A stretch of 64,000 nt of DNA from Mycolicibacterium moriokaense (GTDB lineage Bacteria; Actinomycetota; Actinomycetes; Mycobacteriales; Mycobacteriaceae). A program made the position numbers and the translations under genes. Shown piece after piece: positions 17,758-26,062 of the stretch; the stretch's first letter is position 1, and every line of letters begins with the position of its first letter. Location of the stretch: assembly GCF_010726085.1 (NCBI RefSeq), contig NZ_AP022560.1, positions 868,001-932,000 of the forward strand, written 5' to 3'. The notes under the pieces are model-generated. The model was not told where the DNA came from. It worked only from the letters and a program-made list of their open reading frames with translations, and ran no database searches.

Positions 17758-18429
17758 TCACTTGCCCCGGGGCCGAGCGCCCCTGCCGTAGGTGATGTCG
17801 GCGTGGTCGGGATCCCAGCGGTTGTGGAACACGACGTCGGACAACGGACGGCGACGGACGGGCCCGTGTCGGCCGCGCGGCCAGCCGACGACGACGTGTC
17901 CGGCCAGGAACCATTCGTCGGGTACACCGACGGCGGCGCGCAACGCCTTCTCGCCGTCGTACGAGGCCCAACTGGTCATGCACGCGCCGAGCCCTTGGGC
18001 GCGGGCCGCGAGGTAGAAGTTCTGCATCGCCGGATAGATCGAGCCGCCCTGCAGGAACTCCGAGGAGAACTCGTTCTTGAACGCAACGAATAACACCGAG
18101 GTGAATTCGCCTGCGCGGTCGTGCAACTCGTAGGTGGCGCGATTGTTGCGCGCGGCGCGGCTGTTGTCGGCGGGGTCTGGCCGTGTCATGCCGTAGATGG
18201 ATTCGATTGACTGCAAGGCGATCTGCGCGGCCTCGGCGACGGCGGTACGCTGTTCGGGCGCATCGAGCACGATGAAGCGCCACAGCTGGGCGTTCGCCCC
18301 GTTCGGCGCCCAGGTGGCGGCCTGCAGGCAGCGTTCCAGCATCTCTGGGGGAACGGGCTCGTCGGTGAACCGCCGGATCGAGCGAGCGGTCGAAAGAACT
18401 TCCCAGACGTCATCGGTGGGATGCGGCAT
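17758..18429 (-). CDS. Nitroreductase-family FMN oxidoreductase
   Basis: 223 residues. The FMN phosphate contact ARSIRRFTDEPVP (residues 15-27) and the AATWAPNGANAQLWRF segment are typical of the nitroreductase/BluB-like superfamily. The C-terminus is basic and ends HADITYGRGARPRGK. Such proteins use FMN and NAD(P)H to reduce nitro, quinone or enone groups. The gene diverges from SDR 3, and both start codons face operator 3, so joint control is likely. Confidence 0.87.
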   Translation of the reverse strand: MPHPTDDVWEVLSTARSIRRFTDEPVPPEMLERCLQAATWAPNGANAQLWRFIVLDAPEQRTAVAEAAQIALQSIESIYGMTRPDPADNSRAARNNRATYELHDRAGEFTSVLFVAFKNEFSSEFLQGGSIYPAMQNFYLAARAQGLGACMTSWASYDGEKALRAAVGVPDEWFLAGHVVVGWPRGRHGPVRRRPLSDVVFHNRWDPDHADITYGRGARPRGK

Positions 18430-18472
18430 TCCATCTATTTACTCGACTCATCCGCTGATGTCGAGGGCCATG

Positions 18473-18488
18473 CTGTACAGTCGTATTG
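18473..18488. promoter_or_regulatory. Regulon operator 3 (CTGTACAGTCGTATTG)
   Basis: Third copy, the least symmetrical. It lies 43 bp from the nitroreductase start and 29 bp from the SDR 3 start in their shared divergent promoter region. Confidence 0.65.
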
Positions 18489-18517
18489 CATCTGACTGGG
18501 AAGGCGGGAGTGACTCT

Positions 18518-19288
18518 GTGAGTAACAGATTTTCGATGGCAGGCAAGGTCGCCGTCATCACGGGGGGAGGCACCGGTATCGGGCGGGCTTCGGCGCTCGT
18601 GCTGGCTGAACACGGTGCTGACGTCGTGCTCGCGGGGCGCAGGGCCGAGCCCCTCAAGGAAACGGCGCGCGAGGTTGAGGCGCTCGGCCGACGGGCTCTC
18701 GCCGTTCCGACGGACGTGACAAAGGCTGACGACTGTCAGGCCCTGATCGATGCGGCGCTCGGCGAGTTCGGACGTGTCGATGTGCTGCTCAACAACGCAG
18801 GTGGCGGCGAGACGAAGTCGCTGATGAAGTGGACGGACGAGGAGTGGCACCAGGTGCTGGACCTCAATCTGTCCAGCGCGTGGTATCTGTCGCGCGCCGC
18901 GGCAAAGCCGATGATCGCGCAGGGTAAGGGTGCGATCGTCAACATCTCCTCGGGAGCCGGCTTGTTGGCTATGCCGCAGGCGCCGATCTACGGTGCGGCC
19001 AAGGCCGGTTTGCAGAACCTGACCGGATCGATGGCCGCGGCATGGACGCGAAAGGGCGTGCGGGTCAACTGCATCGCCTGCGGTGCGGTCCGTACCCCGG
19101 GCCTTGAAGCCGACGCGCGGCGGCAGGGATTCGACATCGACATGATCGGCCAGACGAACGGGTCGGGCCGGATCGCCGAACCCGAAGAGATCGGCTATGG
19201 CGTACTGTTCTTCGCCTCGGATGCGTCCAGTTACTGCTCAGGGCAGACGCTGTACATGCACGGCGGACCCGGCCCGGCGGGGGTCTGA
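18518..19288 (+). CDS. Short-chain dehydrogenase/reductase (SDR 3)
   Basis: 256 residues from the GTG at 18518, which has a GGCGGGAG ribosome site; an ATG six codons later is an alternative. Cofactor motif TGGGTGIGR, NNAGGG, catalytic serine in NISSGAG and YGAAKA. The arginine in LAGRRAEP after the second strand suggests NADP(H). It resembles 7-alpha-hydroxysteroid-dehydrogenase-like and 2,4-dienoyl-CoA-reductase-like SDRs. The VOC gene follows after 2 bp, so both are read from the operator-3 promoter. Confidence 0.9.
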   Translation: MSNRFSMAGKVAVITGGGTGIGRASALVLAEHGADVVLAGRRAEPLKETAREVEALGRRALAVPTDVTKADDCQALIDAALGEFGRVDVLLNNAGGGETKSLMKWTDEEWHQVLDLNLSSAWYLSRAAAKPMIAQGKGAIVNISSGAGLLAMPQAPIYGAAKAGLQNLTGSMAAAWTRKGVRVNCIACGAVRTPGLEADARRQGFDIDMIGQTNGSGRIAEPEEIGYGVLFFASDASSYCSGQTLYMHGGPGPAGV

Positions 19289-19290
19289 CG

Positions 19291-19716
19291 ATGAACGTCA
19301 GCCACATCGGTCTCCGGGTGCGAGACCTCGACGCGTCCCTGAAGTTCTATGCCGCCCTTGGCTTCACCGAGGTGAAGCGCCTCACCGTGCCCGACCAGAT
19401 GGCCCAGGGCCTGCTCGGCCTGGCGCCGCCGATCGGGTTCGAGGCGGTGTACCTGCGCAACGACGGTGTCATCCTGCAATTGCTGACGTTCTCCGGCTAT
19501 CCGGCACCCGATGAACCCGAACGTGGGATGGTGGGCGCCGGGTTGACGCACCTTTCGATCGCGGTGCCCGATCTGCCGGCGGCACAGGCGGCGGTGACCG
19601 ACGCCGGGGGGAGTGTGGTCGCCGACCCGGGCGGAGGCTTCGCCGCCATGGTCAGGGACCCCGACGGCCAGCTGATTGAGTTGGTCAACGAGAAGGTGCG
19701 GCCAATTCCGGTGTGA
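19291..19716 (+). CDS. VOC-superfamily protein (glyoxalase/dioxygenase fold)
   Basis: 141 residues formed by two beta-alpha-beta-beta-beta repeats. Predicted metal ligands are His in HIGLRV (residue 5), Glu in IGFEAVYL, His in LTHLSI and Glu in QLIELV, so a metal-dependent lyase, isomerase or dioxygenase is possible. Family members include glyoxalase I, methylmalonyl-CoA epimerase and ring-cleaving dioxygenases; nothing here selects among them. Translationally close to SDR 3. Confidence 0.85.
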   Translation: MNVSHIGLRVRDLDASLKFYAALGFTEVKRLTVPDQMAQGLLGLAPPIGFEAVYLRNDGVILQLLTFSGYPAPDEPERGMVGAGLTHLSIAVPDLPAAQAAVTDAGGSVVADPGGGFAAMVRDPDGQLIELVNEKVRPIPV

Positions 19717-19727
19717 ACCGGTGTGAA

Positions 19728-20579
19728 TCAGCGCAGTTCGTCGATCATCGCGGCGTAGCGGTCGAGGAACGGAAGTGTGGTCGAGGGGTCATTGCCGTCG
19801 CGGCGACCGCCGCCGATCACCGCCCGGTTGAATCCGAGGTCGCGATAACGCGAGAGGCGATTGGCCGACGGGTCACCCCAGGCCATGATGGTCAGGTCGA
19901 GGGTCGCCGGGTCGCGGCCCGCGTCTTCTGCACGACGCCGGAAGTCGCTCAGCGCCTGCGACACATCCCCGAATGCCGCGTCACCGGGAAGCCACCCGTC
20001 GGCCCACGGGAGGCTTTCTGCGACAGCCCTCGGTCCGGTGGCCGCCACCAGCAGCGGCGGACCCTGCTGCTGATGCGGTTTGGGATGACACCACACCGGG
20101 TCGAAATCGTAGAAGTCGCCATGGTGTTCGGCTTCGTCAGCGGTCCACAGCACCCGCAGCGCGGCGACCATTTCGGTCAGCGCCCAGTAACGGTCCGCCC
20201 ATGGAACCGGATTGACGACGGCGAGTTCCGCTCGTACCCCGACCCCGACGCCGAGCAGCAGCCTACCGCCGCTGAACTGGTCCAGCGTCGCGATCTGCTT
20301 TGCGAAGGTGAACAACTCGTGCTCGAGAGGCAGCGCTACGGCAGTGCCGAGACGGAGCGTGGTGGTTGACTGTGCCGCGGCGGTCAGCGACAGCAACGGA
20401 TCCCACATCCGCTGTTGTGCGTGCAGCAGCGCCAAAGGCATGGCACCCCCAGACGACACCGGGATCTGAGGATGCTCGCCGACCCACAGCGACTCGAACC
20501 CGCGCTGTTCCAGTTCCTTTGCCAGATCGCCGGGGGCGAGATCATGCGGCGTGTTCAGGCTGACGAATCCGATGTCCAT
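19728..20579 (-). CDS. Luciferase-like (LLM) flavin-dependent oxidoreductase
   Basis: 283 residues with the TIM-barrel LLM pattern: FESLWVGEHPQIP, LRLGTAVALPL, TLDQFSGGRLLLGVGVG. In mycobacteria most relatives use F420 rather than FMN, so an F420-dependent hydride transfer is plausible. It diverges from the P450 gene, and operator 4 is 27 bp from its start. The VOC gene converges on it with an 11-bp gap. Confidence 0.87.
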   Translation of the reverse strand: MDIGFVSLNTPHDLAPGDLAKELEQRGFESLWVGEHPQIPVSSGGAMPLALLHAQQRMWDPLLSLTAAAQSTTTLRLGTAVALPLEHELFTFAKQIATLDQFSGGRLLLGVGVGVRAELAVVNPVPWADRYWALTEMVAALRVLWTADEAEHHGDFYDFDPVWCHPKPHQQQGPPLLVAATGPRAVAESLPWADGWLPGDAAFGDVSQALSDFRRRAEDAGRDPATLDLTIMAWGDPSANRLSRYRDLGFNRAVIGGGRRDGNDPSTTLPFLDRYAAMIDELR

Positions 20580-20606
20580 CGACTCTCCCTATGCGTGGAT
20601 AGCGTG

Positions 20607-20622
20607 CTGTACGATCGTACAG
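20607..20622. promoter_or_regulatory. Regulon operator 4 (perfect palindrome CTGTACGATCGTACAG)
   Basis: A perfect 16-bp palindrome and the best copy in the window. It ends directly before the GTG at 20623 chosen for the P450, and it is shared with the divergent LLM gene. Confidence 0.8.
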
Positions 20623-21804
20623 GTGAGCGTTCTGTACTACGACCCCTATAACGTCGAGATCGATCGGGATCCCTATCCGGTGTACAAACGGCTGCGTGAC
20701 GAGGCGCCGGTGTACTACAACGAGAAGTTCGACTTCTGGGGTCTGAGTCGTTTCGCGGATGTCGAATCGGCACTGCGGGACGTCGACAACCTCAGCAACG
20801 CCAAGGGTGACATTCTCGAGGTCGTCAAGGCCGAACCGGTGATGCCGGACGGGGTTTTCATCAACGAGGACCCTCCGGTACACACGGTGCACCGCCTACT
20901 CGTGTCGCGGGCGTTCACCCCGAGGAAGATGAAGGCGATCGAGGAGCAGATCAGGGAGTTCTGCGCGGCATGCCTGGACCCGCTGACGGGCGGTGACCGT
21001 TTCGATTTCACCCTCGACCTTGGTTCGGAGATGCCGATGCGGGTGATCGGCATGCTGGTCGGAATGCCGGACTCGCTGCAGCGCAGCGTCCGCAAGGTCG
21101 CCGGAGCGCGGCTGCGCAACAAGCCCGGCGAGCCATTGCCGGTGAAGAAGGACAACTACTTCAACGGCAACATGTTTCGGGACTACGTGGCGTGGCGCAA
21201 GGACAACCCGTCCGATGACCTGGTCACCGAACTGCTCAATGTCGAGTTCGAGGACGTCGACGGGCAGAAGCGGAAGTTGCGGACCGAGGAGCTACTGGTG
21301 TTTCTCGGTGTCATCGCCAACGCCGGTACCGAGACCGTCGGTCGACTGTTCGGCTGGCTCGGCAAGGTGCTGGCCGATCATCCGGACGCGCGTCGCGAGC
21401 TGGCGGCGGACCCGTCCTTGATTCCAGGGGCCATCGAAGAGGTACTGCGCCTTGAGCCGCCGGTGCATCACATCGCCCGTTATGTCGTCAAAGACGTTGA
21501 GTACCAAGGCCAGACCGTGCCGGCCGGCAGCGCGCTCCTACTGATGGCGGGTGCGGCCAACCGCGACGAGCGCAGGTCCGACCACCCCGACGTCTTCGAC
21601 ATCCGGCGCAATCCCAACCACCTGACCTTCGGTCGCGGTGCACATTTCTGCCTCGGGGCCTCGCTGGCCAGGATCGAGGGACGGGTGGCGCTGGAGGAGA
21701 TCCTGAAGCGTTGGCCGGACTGGACGATCGACGAGGAGAACGCCGTCCGAGCCCCGACGGCGACGGTACGGGGCTGGGACTCGATGCCCGCGATCGTCGG
21801 CTAG
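20623..21804 (+). CDS. Cytochrome P450
   Basis: 393 residues if translation begins at the GTG at 20623. The heme-binding loop FGRGAHFCLGASLAR carries the axial cysteine, the K-helix ExxR is EEVLR, and the I-helix oxygen-activation motif is NAGTETV (Glu-Thr in place of the commoner Asp/Glu-Thr). A start at 20551 would add 24 residues and read through the operator; the family N-terminus (YYDPYNVEIDRDPYPVYKRL) fits the later start. No ribosome site precedes that GTG, so a leaderless mRNA is likely. Soluble bacterial P450 that needs a ferredoxin partner, which is not encoded here. The stop overlaps the convergent SDR 4 stop by 4 bp (CTAG). Confidence 0.92.
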   Translation: MSVLYYDPYNVEIDRDPYPVYKRLRDEAPVYYNEKFDFWGLSRFADVESALRDVDNLSNAKGDILEVVKAEPVMPDGVFINEDPPVHTVHRLLVSRAFTPRKMKAIEEQIREFCAACLDPLTGGDRFDFTLDLGSEMPMRVIGMLVGMPDSLQRSVRKVAGARLRNKPGEPLPVKKDNYFNGNMFRDYVAWRKDNPSDDLVTELLNVEFEDVDGQKRKLRTEELLVFLGVIANAGTETVGRLFGWLGKVLADHPDARRELAADPSLIPGAIEEVLRLEPPVHHIARYVVKDVEYQGQTVPAGSALLLMAGAANRDERRSDHPDVFDIRRNPNHLTFGRGAHFCLGASLARIEGRVALEEILKRWPDWTIDEENAVRAPTATVRGWDSMPAIVG

Positions 21805-22586
21805 CGCGGGCGCACCGGCACGTTGAGCCGGCTGTCCGGGCCCTCCACCGCGGTGAAATCCATGGTCCACGGGGCCTTCCCATGCTGCACGACCCAGCAG
21901 GATCCGGCGGCTTCGACCGGCGCGTTCAGTGCGGTCAGCACCCCGTCGACGATCGCATCGGGTTCCATCACAGGCACCCCGATGCGTTCGACAAGGGGTC
22001 GGCGGTCACCGAGCACACCGGTCTCGGTGATACCTGGGCAAATCGTGTGCGCCACAATGCCTTCAGCGGCAAGGTTCGGGGCGATCGACCGCATCAACCC
22101 GACGACGCCGTGCTTGCCAAGCGAGTAGACCGGGTCGGGATGCCACGGCATCAGGCCGGCCAGCGACGCGGTGGCCAGGATCGCGCGGTCCGATTCATGC
22201 TCCAGCGACCGCATGGCGCGAACGGCGGCGCGCACCCCGAACACCACGCCGTCGAGATTCACCCCCACCGATCGGCGGTACTGCGCGAGGTCCAGCGATC
22301 CGATGTCGCCCGTCCAGTGGATGGTGATGCCCGCGTTGAGAAACGCCAGATCGAGACCTCCGAATGAATGAAGGCAGGATGCGAAGGCGGCATCCACCTG
22401 CTCGTGATCGGTGACATCACAGGACAATCCGATGCCTCCGATAGCGCGGGCCACCTGCGACGCGGCATCACCGTCGATGTCGACGACGCACACCCGCATC
22501 CCCTCGGCCGCAAGCCGCACCGCTGTCGCGCGACCGATGCCGGAGGCTCCGCCGGTGATGAGGGCGATGCGCCCCGCGAGCTTCAC
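21801..22586 (-). CDS. Short-chain dehydrogenase/reductase (SDR 4)
   Basis: 261 residues: TGGASGIGR (residues 11-19), VDIDGD after the second strand (NAD preference), NAGI, catalytic serine in ATASLAG and YSLGKH. The C-terminus after ICPG is longer than in FabG and ends PDSRLNVPVRPR. It starts 3 bp after the stop of the SnoaL-like gene, so both form one operon read from the double operator at 23171-23210. Confidence 0.89.
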   Translation of the reverse strand: MKLAGRIALITGGASGIGRATAVRLAAEGMRVCVVDIDGDAASQVARAIGGIGLSCDVTDHEQVDAAFASCLHSFGGLDLAFLNAGITIHWTGDIGSLDLAQYRRSVGVNLDGVVFGVRAAVRAMRSLEHESDRAILATASLAGLMPWHPDPVYSLGKHGVVGLMRSIAPNLAAEGIVAHTICPGITETGVLGDRRPLVERIGVPVMEPDAIVDGVLTALNAPVEAAGSCWVVQHGKAPWTMDFTAVEGPDSRLNVPVRPR

Positions 22587-22589
22587 TGG

Positions 22590-23147
22590 TCACCACCGAT
22601 CAACAGGTTCGCTCTCCAGCTTCAGCGGACGAATGTAGGAGGCATCGCTGCGGTCCCACTTACCCTTGATGAATCCCTGGACCGCGCCGGAGTTGAGCAC
22701 CGAAGAGTCACCGCTGATCATCCACTCGATGGTGCAGCGGCGAAGCGCGATCTTCCAGACGCCGTCGCGGCGCTCGAGGCGGTCCAGATAGCGGCCGCCC
22801 ATCAGGGACACGATCTTGCCGCCCTTGACCCGCATGGCGCCCATCACGTAGCTCTCGGCGTGGGCCTCGTCGCCGTTGATCTCGCACGTGTGGGTGGTGA
22901 TGTTGTGCAGGTGATCCTCGAACACCGCGGAGTGTGCCTGATTGGCCCACTCGCCGTATTCGGGGCCGGTTTTCACCGTCGGTCCGTGCTCGTCGATGCC
23001 GTCCTCGAAGTAAACGCTGCCCATGAGTTCGGCGTCGTGACGATCGTGTCCCCGCGCCTGGTTCATCACGCAGTCGAGGATCGCGGTCCGGTCCTCGAGA
23101 TACTGCACACGCTTGCGGAGCTCTGCTAGTTCGTCGGAGTTCGTCAT
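22590..23147 (-). CDS. SnoaL/NTF2-like protein
   Basis: 185 residues. The ATG at 23147 is preceded by AAAGGA; an ORF extension to 23198 would translate across an operator and is rejected. After a short coiled coil (ELRKRVQYLED) comes the cone-shaped SnoaL_4-type domain: DCVMNQARGHDRHDAELMGS and HNITTHTCEINGDEAHAES. Such domains act as dehydratases, isomerases or hydroxylase partners on polyketides, steroids and aromatics. The conserved Asp-His near residues 30-35 are potential catalytic residues. First gene of the operon with SDR 4. Confidence 0.85.
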   Translation of the reverse strand: MTNSDELAELRKRVQYLEDRTAILDCVMNQARGHDRHDAELMGSVYFEDGIDEHGPTVKTGPEYGEWANQAHSAVFEDHLHNITTHTCEINGDEAHAESYVMGAMRVKGGKIVSLMGGRYLDRLERRDGVWKIALRRCTIEWMISGDSSVLNSGAVQGFIKGKWDRSDASYIRPLKLESEPVDRW

Positions 23148-23170
23148 CTTGTCCTTTCCGCGACGGTAGG

Positions 23171-23186
23171 CTATACGATTGTATGG
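23171..23186. promoter_or_regulatory. Regulon operator 5 (CTATACGATTGTATGG)
   Basis: Copy of the cluster palindrome, 23 bp upstream of the SnoaL-like start. Its centre is 24 bp from that of operator 6, about two helical turns. Confidence 0.72.
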
Positions 23187-23194
23187 CATCGCTG

Positions 23195-23210
23195 CCATAC
23201 GAACGTACAG
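23195..23210. promoter_or_regulatory. Regulon operator 6 (CCATACGAACGTACAG)
   Basis: Second copy in the same promoter, separated from operator 5 by 8 bp. A tandem pair could allow cooperative binding of two TetR dimers. Confidence 0.7.
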
Positions 23211-23243
23211 CCCTGGTTCGCGGTGAGACAGACAGCGTCGCGG

Positions 23244-23870
23244 TCAGCGGGTCCGTTTGCGGGCAGCCGGTTTCCGCTTGGGGGCCGGCTCGATCGAATC
23301 CAGATAACGTTCGAATGCCTCGGTCAGGTCGGTATGCGCGGTCTCGACCCCGACGCCCTTCTCGAGGTTGAGGAACTTCGGCAGGCTGGAGATCAACAGC
23401 TGCAACGCCGGTAGCGACAGATCGCCCCACGGTCGGGCGTCTGCACCGAACTTCGCGACAAGCGCATCGAGTTGAAGCTTGCGCACGCTCTCGGTCACCG
23501 CGGCGATCTCCGTGCGAATGGACTTGCGGTGATTGCCCAACGCCATGAACTCCGTCATCATCGCGCCGGTCGCCTCGTCCCAGCTGTACTCCCACAGCGC
23601 GCGCAGCGGATCCTCGGTCCGCTTCTCCAGAATCTTGTTCAGATGGGCGAGGTTGCGTTCCGAATACCGCCGGATCGCCGCGATGAAAACGTCATCCAGG
23701 GTGGGAAAGTAGTACTGCACCAGGCTCGGGGTTACTCCGGCTTTGGCGGCCAGGGCGCGATACGTGACGCTCGCGTACCCCTCTTCGAGCATCATCGTCT
23801 CGACGCAATCGAGCAGGGTGTCGCGTGTCTTGGACGTTTCGGCGCCCACGCGCCGCGACGGCTTCGCCAT
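23244..23870 (-). CDS. TetR-family regulator, proposed master of the cluster regulon
   Basis: 208 residues. The helix-turn-helix is at residues about 15-60 (TLLDCVETMMLEEGYASVTY, ALAAKAGVTPSLVQYYF). The ligand domain follows, and the protein ends in a lysine/arginine-rich tail (APKRKPAARKRTR) that is unusual in TetR proteins and could add non-specific DNA contacts. Operator 7 lies 26 bp before the ATG, so autoregulation is expected. As the only regulator inside the set of palindrome-bearing genes it is the best candidate to bind all seven sites. Its ligand is probably a pathway intermediate, perhaps an acyl-CoA. The link is an inference from position. Confidence 0.87.
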   Translation of the reverse strand: MAKPSRRVGAETSKTRDTLLDCVETMMLEEGYASVTYRALAAKAGVTPSLVQYYFPTLDDVFIAAIRRYSERNLAHLNKILEKRTEDPLRALWEYSWDEATGAMMTEFMALGNHRKSIRTEIAAVTESVRKLQLDALVAKFGADARPWGDLSLPALQLLISSLPKFLNLEKGVGVETAHTDLTEAFERYLDSIEPAPKRKPAARKRTR

Positions 23871-23896
23871 GCCTCGTATTCTGACATCCGACGACC

Positions 23897-23912
23897 CTGT
23901 ACGGGCGTATGG
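23897..23912. promoter_or_regulatory. Regulon operator 7 (CTGTACGGGCGTATGG)
   Basis: Copy in front of the TetR gene, consistent with autorepression. It also lies 14 bp beyond the 3' end of the GH3 gene, which reads in the same direction. Confidence 0.72.
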
Positions 23913-23926
23913 CGAGCGATGTGCGG

Positions 23927-26062
23927 TCAGAACAGCAACGGCGACCTGGCCGCGTTCGGATCGCCGCAGTAGCCGCCGGCTTCCACGGTGACCTCGCCGC
24001 CGTCCAGCACGACGCCCGCGTGGGTCCACCGCTGCAGCGGCCGAGTGGAACAGTCGACGGTGACCGGGACGCTCTCCCCGGCCGATACCGCAACCGAAGT
24101 GAAGCCCACGAGATGGCGAACAGGTCGCCCGTCAACCTCACGCACCGCATACACCTGAACGACGTGCCGTCCGTCGCGATCGCCGGTGTTGCTGACCTTG
24201 ACCGTGGCGTCGAAGTGCTCGCCGTCCACAGGCCCGAGTGTCAGGTCGGCGATCGTGAACGTTGTGTAGCCAAGGCCGAATCCGAGCGGATACCCCGCGG
24301 TCACGCCGTCATGATCCAGCTTGCGCTGCCCCCACCAACGGTCATAGGTGACGGCGCGGGCACGCCAATCCACCTGCGGCAGTTGAGATTGCCGCACCGG
24401 AGTGGTGACCGGCATCCGGCCTCCCGGCTCGACATCACCGAACAAGATGTCCGCAAGCGAGCGGCCACCTTCCATGCCCGGATACCACGCCATCAGGACC
24501 GCGGCGACGTCACGGTCCCACGGGTCGGCAATCACGGTGCCTCCCCCGATGACGATCACGACAGTCCGCGGGTTCGCCGCGGCGACGGCCCGGATGAGCG
24601 CAACGTCCTCGCTGTGCAGCCGCAGATCAGACCGATCACCGCCGAAGGTCCACCAGCGCTGCGAAAACTTGAACAGCCTGCTGGCCAGTTTGGCGACCCA
24701 TTGCCGACGCATGACCCCGCCGAACAACGCCATCGTGTCGGCATCGATGGCGATCAACGCCTCGCCCTCATCCTTGGGAGTCAGGCCGACGACGACCACC
24801 GCGGCGTCAGCGCCGCGCGCGTCCGTGACCACGCGATGACTTCCCAGTCGTTCCCGCAGCCCCTGCACCACCGACACTGTGTTCGGAGGTCTGACGTTCG
24901 ACGATCCCGTGTCGCCCAGGTTCGGCCGGTCGGCGAGACGGCCGAGCACCGCGACGCGGTGCAGATCCTGCTCGACGAGCGGCAACAGTGTTGTACCGTC
25001 GGCATTTTGGTTGCGTAACAGGACGGTCCCACGCTGGGCGACCTCGCGGGCCAACGCGCGATGTTCGGCGCCGGCCACCACGGAGCGGGGCGGTGTGGGC
25101 TGTGCCCGTGCCGCGAACTCGATCTGAGTGCGCAGGACGCGGGCGCCGGCCCGCACGACGTCGGCCCGGTCCAGTTCGCCGGAACGCAACGCTGCCGGCA
25201 GCGCATGGGCACGCTGCTGCCGGAACGGCATCTCCACATCCTGGCCCGCCGCAACGGATTCGACCGGATGGCGCAGCCCCCAGACCCAGTCGGTGTGTAC
25301 GAATCCGGTGAATCCCCACTGATCGCGCAGGATCTCGGTCAGCAAGTGCGGGTTCTCGCCGGCCCATACGCCGTTGACCGAGTTGTACGACGACATCACC
25401 GAATCCACACCGGCCTCGACGGCTCGCCGGAAGTGGGGGAGGTATCGCTCGTGCAGGATGTCCTCCGGCGCACTGACGTCGACCTGAAACCGCGCCTCCT
25501 CCATGGAGTTGAGCGCGAAGTGCTTCACGCTCGTGATGACCCATGGTTTCGCGCCTTCGATTGCCGCGCTGCCCATTTCGCCGATAAGGAGCGGGTCTTC
25601 ACCGTATGACTCCTGCGCGCGTCCCCAGCCGGGGAACGGGGCGACGTTGATGCAGAGACCGCCCCAGAAGTTGGCGCCGTGGGCGCGGGCCTCGGTGGCG
25701 ATCGCCGCGGCGACGCGCCGTTCGATGTCGACGTCCCAGGTGGCGGCTCGGGCGATGGAAACGGGGAAGCTGGTCGACGGCGCGATGCCCACGCCGCGCG
25801 GACCGTCGGTGAAGCGCAGCCCTGGAATGCCGATGCGGTCGATACGGCCCGCTGTGACGGCGAGGAAGTTCGTCCGCGTCCGCGCACCGTCGACGACGGA
25901 CTTGACCATCGGCTTGTCGCCATCGAGCAGCCACAGCAGCTCGCGGTCCGTCAGCATGCGCAGTATTTCGTCGGCGGCTTCTTCGGAGCTCTTCTCGCCG
26001 CGACGGACCGCGTCCACAGCATCGGCGAAGGATGTTCCAGGCAAAAAGATCTCGGCGCTCAT
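23927..26062 (-). CDS. Glycoside hydrolase family 3 (beta-glucosidase-like)
   Basis: 711 residues. The N-terminal TIM barrel has LRFTDGPRGVG, the SVKHFALNSME substrate-binding segment and the nucleophile aspartate in GFVHTDWVWG. The alpha/beta sandwich domain follows, and a fibronectin-III-like domain is at the C-terminus (from about residue 600). No signal peptide is seen, so it is probably cytoplasmic and acts on imported glucosides or glycosylated metabolites. The acid/base residue cannot be assigned by eye. It overlaps the upstream threonine-aldolase-like gene by 4 bp (ATGA), so the two are coupled. Confidence 0.92.
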   Translation of the reverse strand: MSAEIFLPGTSFADAVDAVRRGEKSSEEAADEILRMLTDRELLWLLDGDKPMVKSVVDGARTRTNFLAVTAGRIDRIGIPGLRFTDGPRGVGIAPSTSFPVSIARAATWDVDIERRVAAAIATEARAHGANFWGGLCINVAPFPGWGRAQESYGEDPLLIGEMGSAAIEGAKPWVITSVKHFALNSMEEARFQVDVSAPEDILHERYLPHFRRAVEAGVDSVMSSYNSVNGVWAGENPHLLTEILRDQWGFTGFVHTDWVWGLRHPVESVAAGQDVEMPFRQQRAHALPAALRSGELDRADVVRAGARVLRTQIEFAARAQPTPPRSVVAGAEHRALAREVAQRGTVLLRNQNADGTTLLPLVEQDLHRVAVLGRLADRPNLGDTGSSNVRPPNTVSVVQGLRERLGSHRVVTDARGADAAVVVVGLTPKDEGEALIAIDADTMALFGGVMRRQWVAKLASRLFKFSQRWWTFGGDRSDLRLHSEDVALIRAVAAANPRTVVIVIGGGTVIADPWDRDVAAVLMAWYPGMEGGRSLADILFGDVEPGGRMPVTTPVRQSQLPQVDWRARAVTYDRWWGQRKLDHDGVTAGYPLGFGLGYTTFTIADLTLGPVDGEHFDATVKVSNTGDRDGRHVVQVYAVREVDGRPVRHLVGFTSVAVSAGESVPVTVDCSTRPLQRWTHAGVVLDGGEVTVEAGGYCGDPNAARSPLLF

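Noticed and set aside
12071..23147. Link of the SDR cluster to mycofactocin
   Set aside because: No mftA-F genes are present and I cannot identify the mycofactocin-SDR insertion by eye in any of the four SDRs.
22708..23595. A 295-codon frame across SnoaL and TetR genes
   Set aside because: Arginine-rich shadow of two genes with clear domains and ribosome sites.
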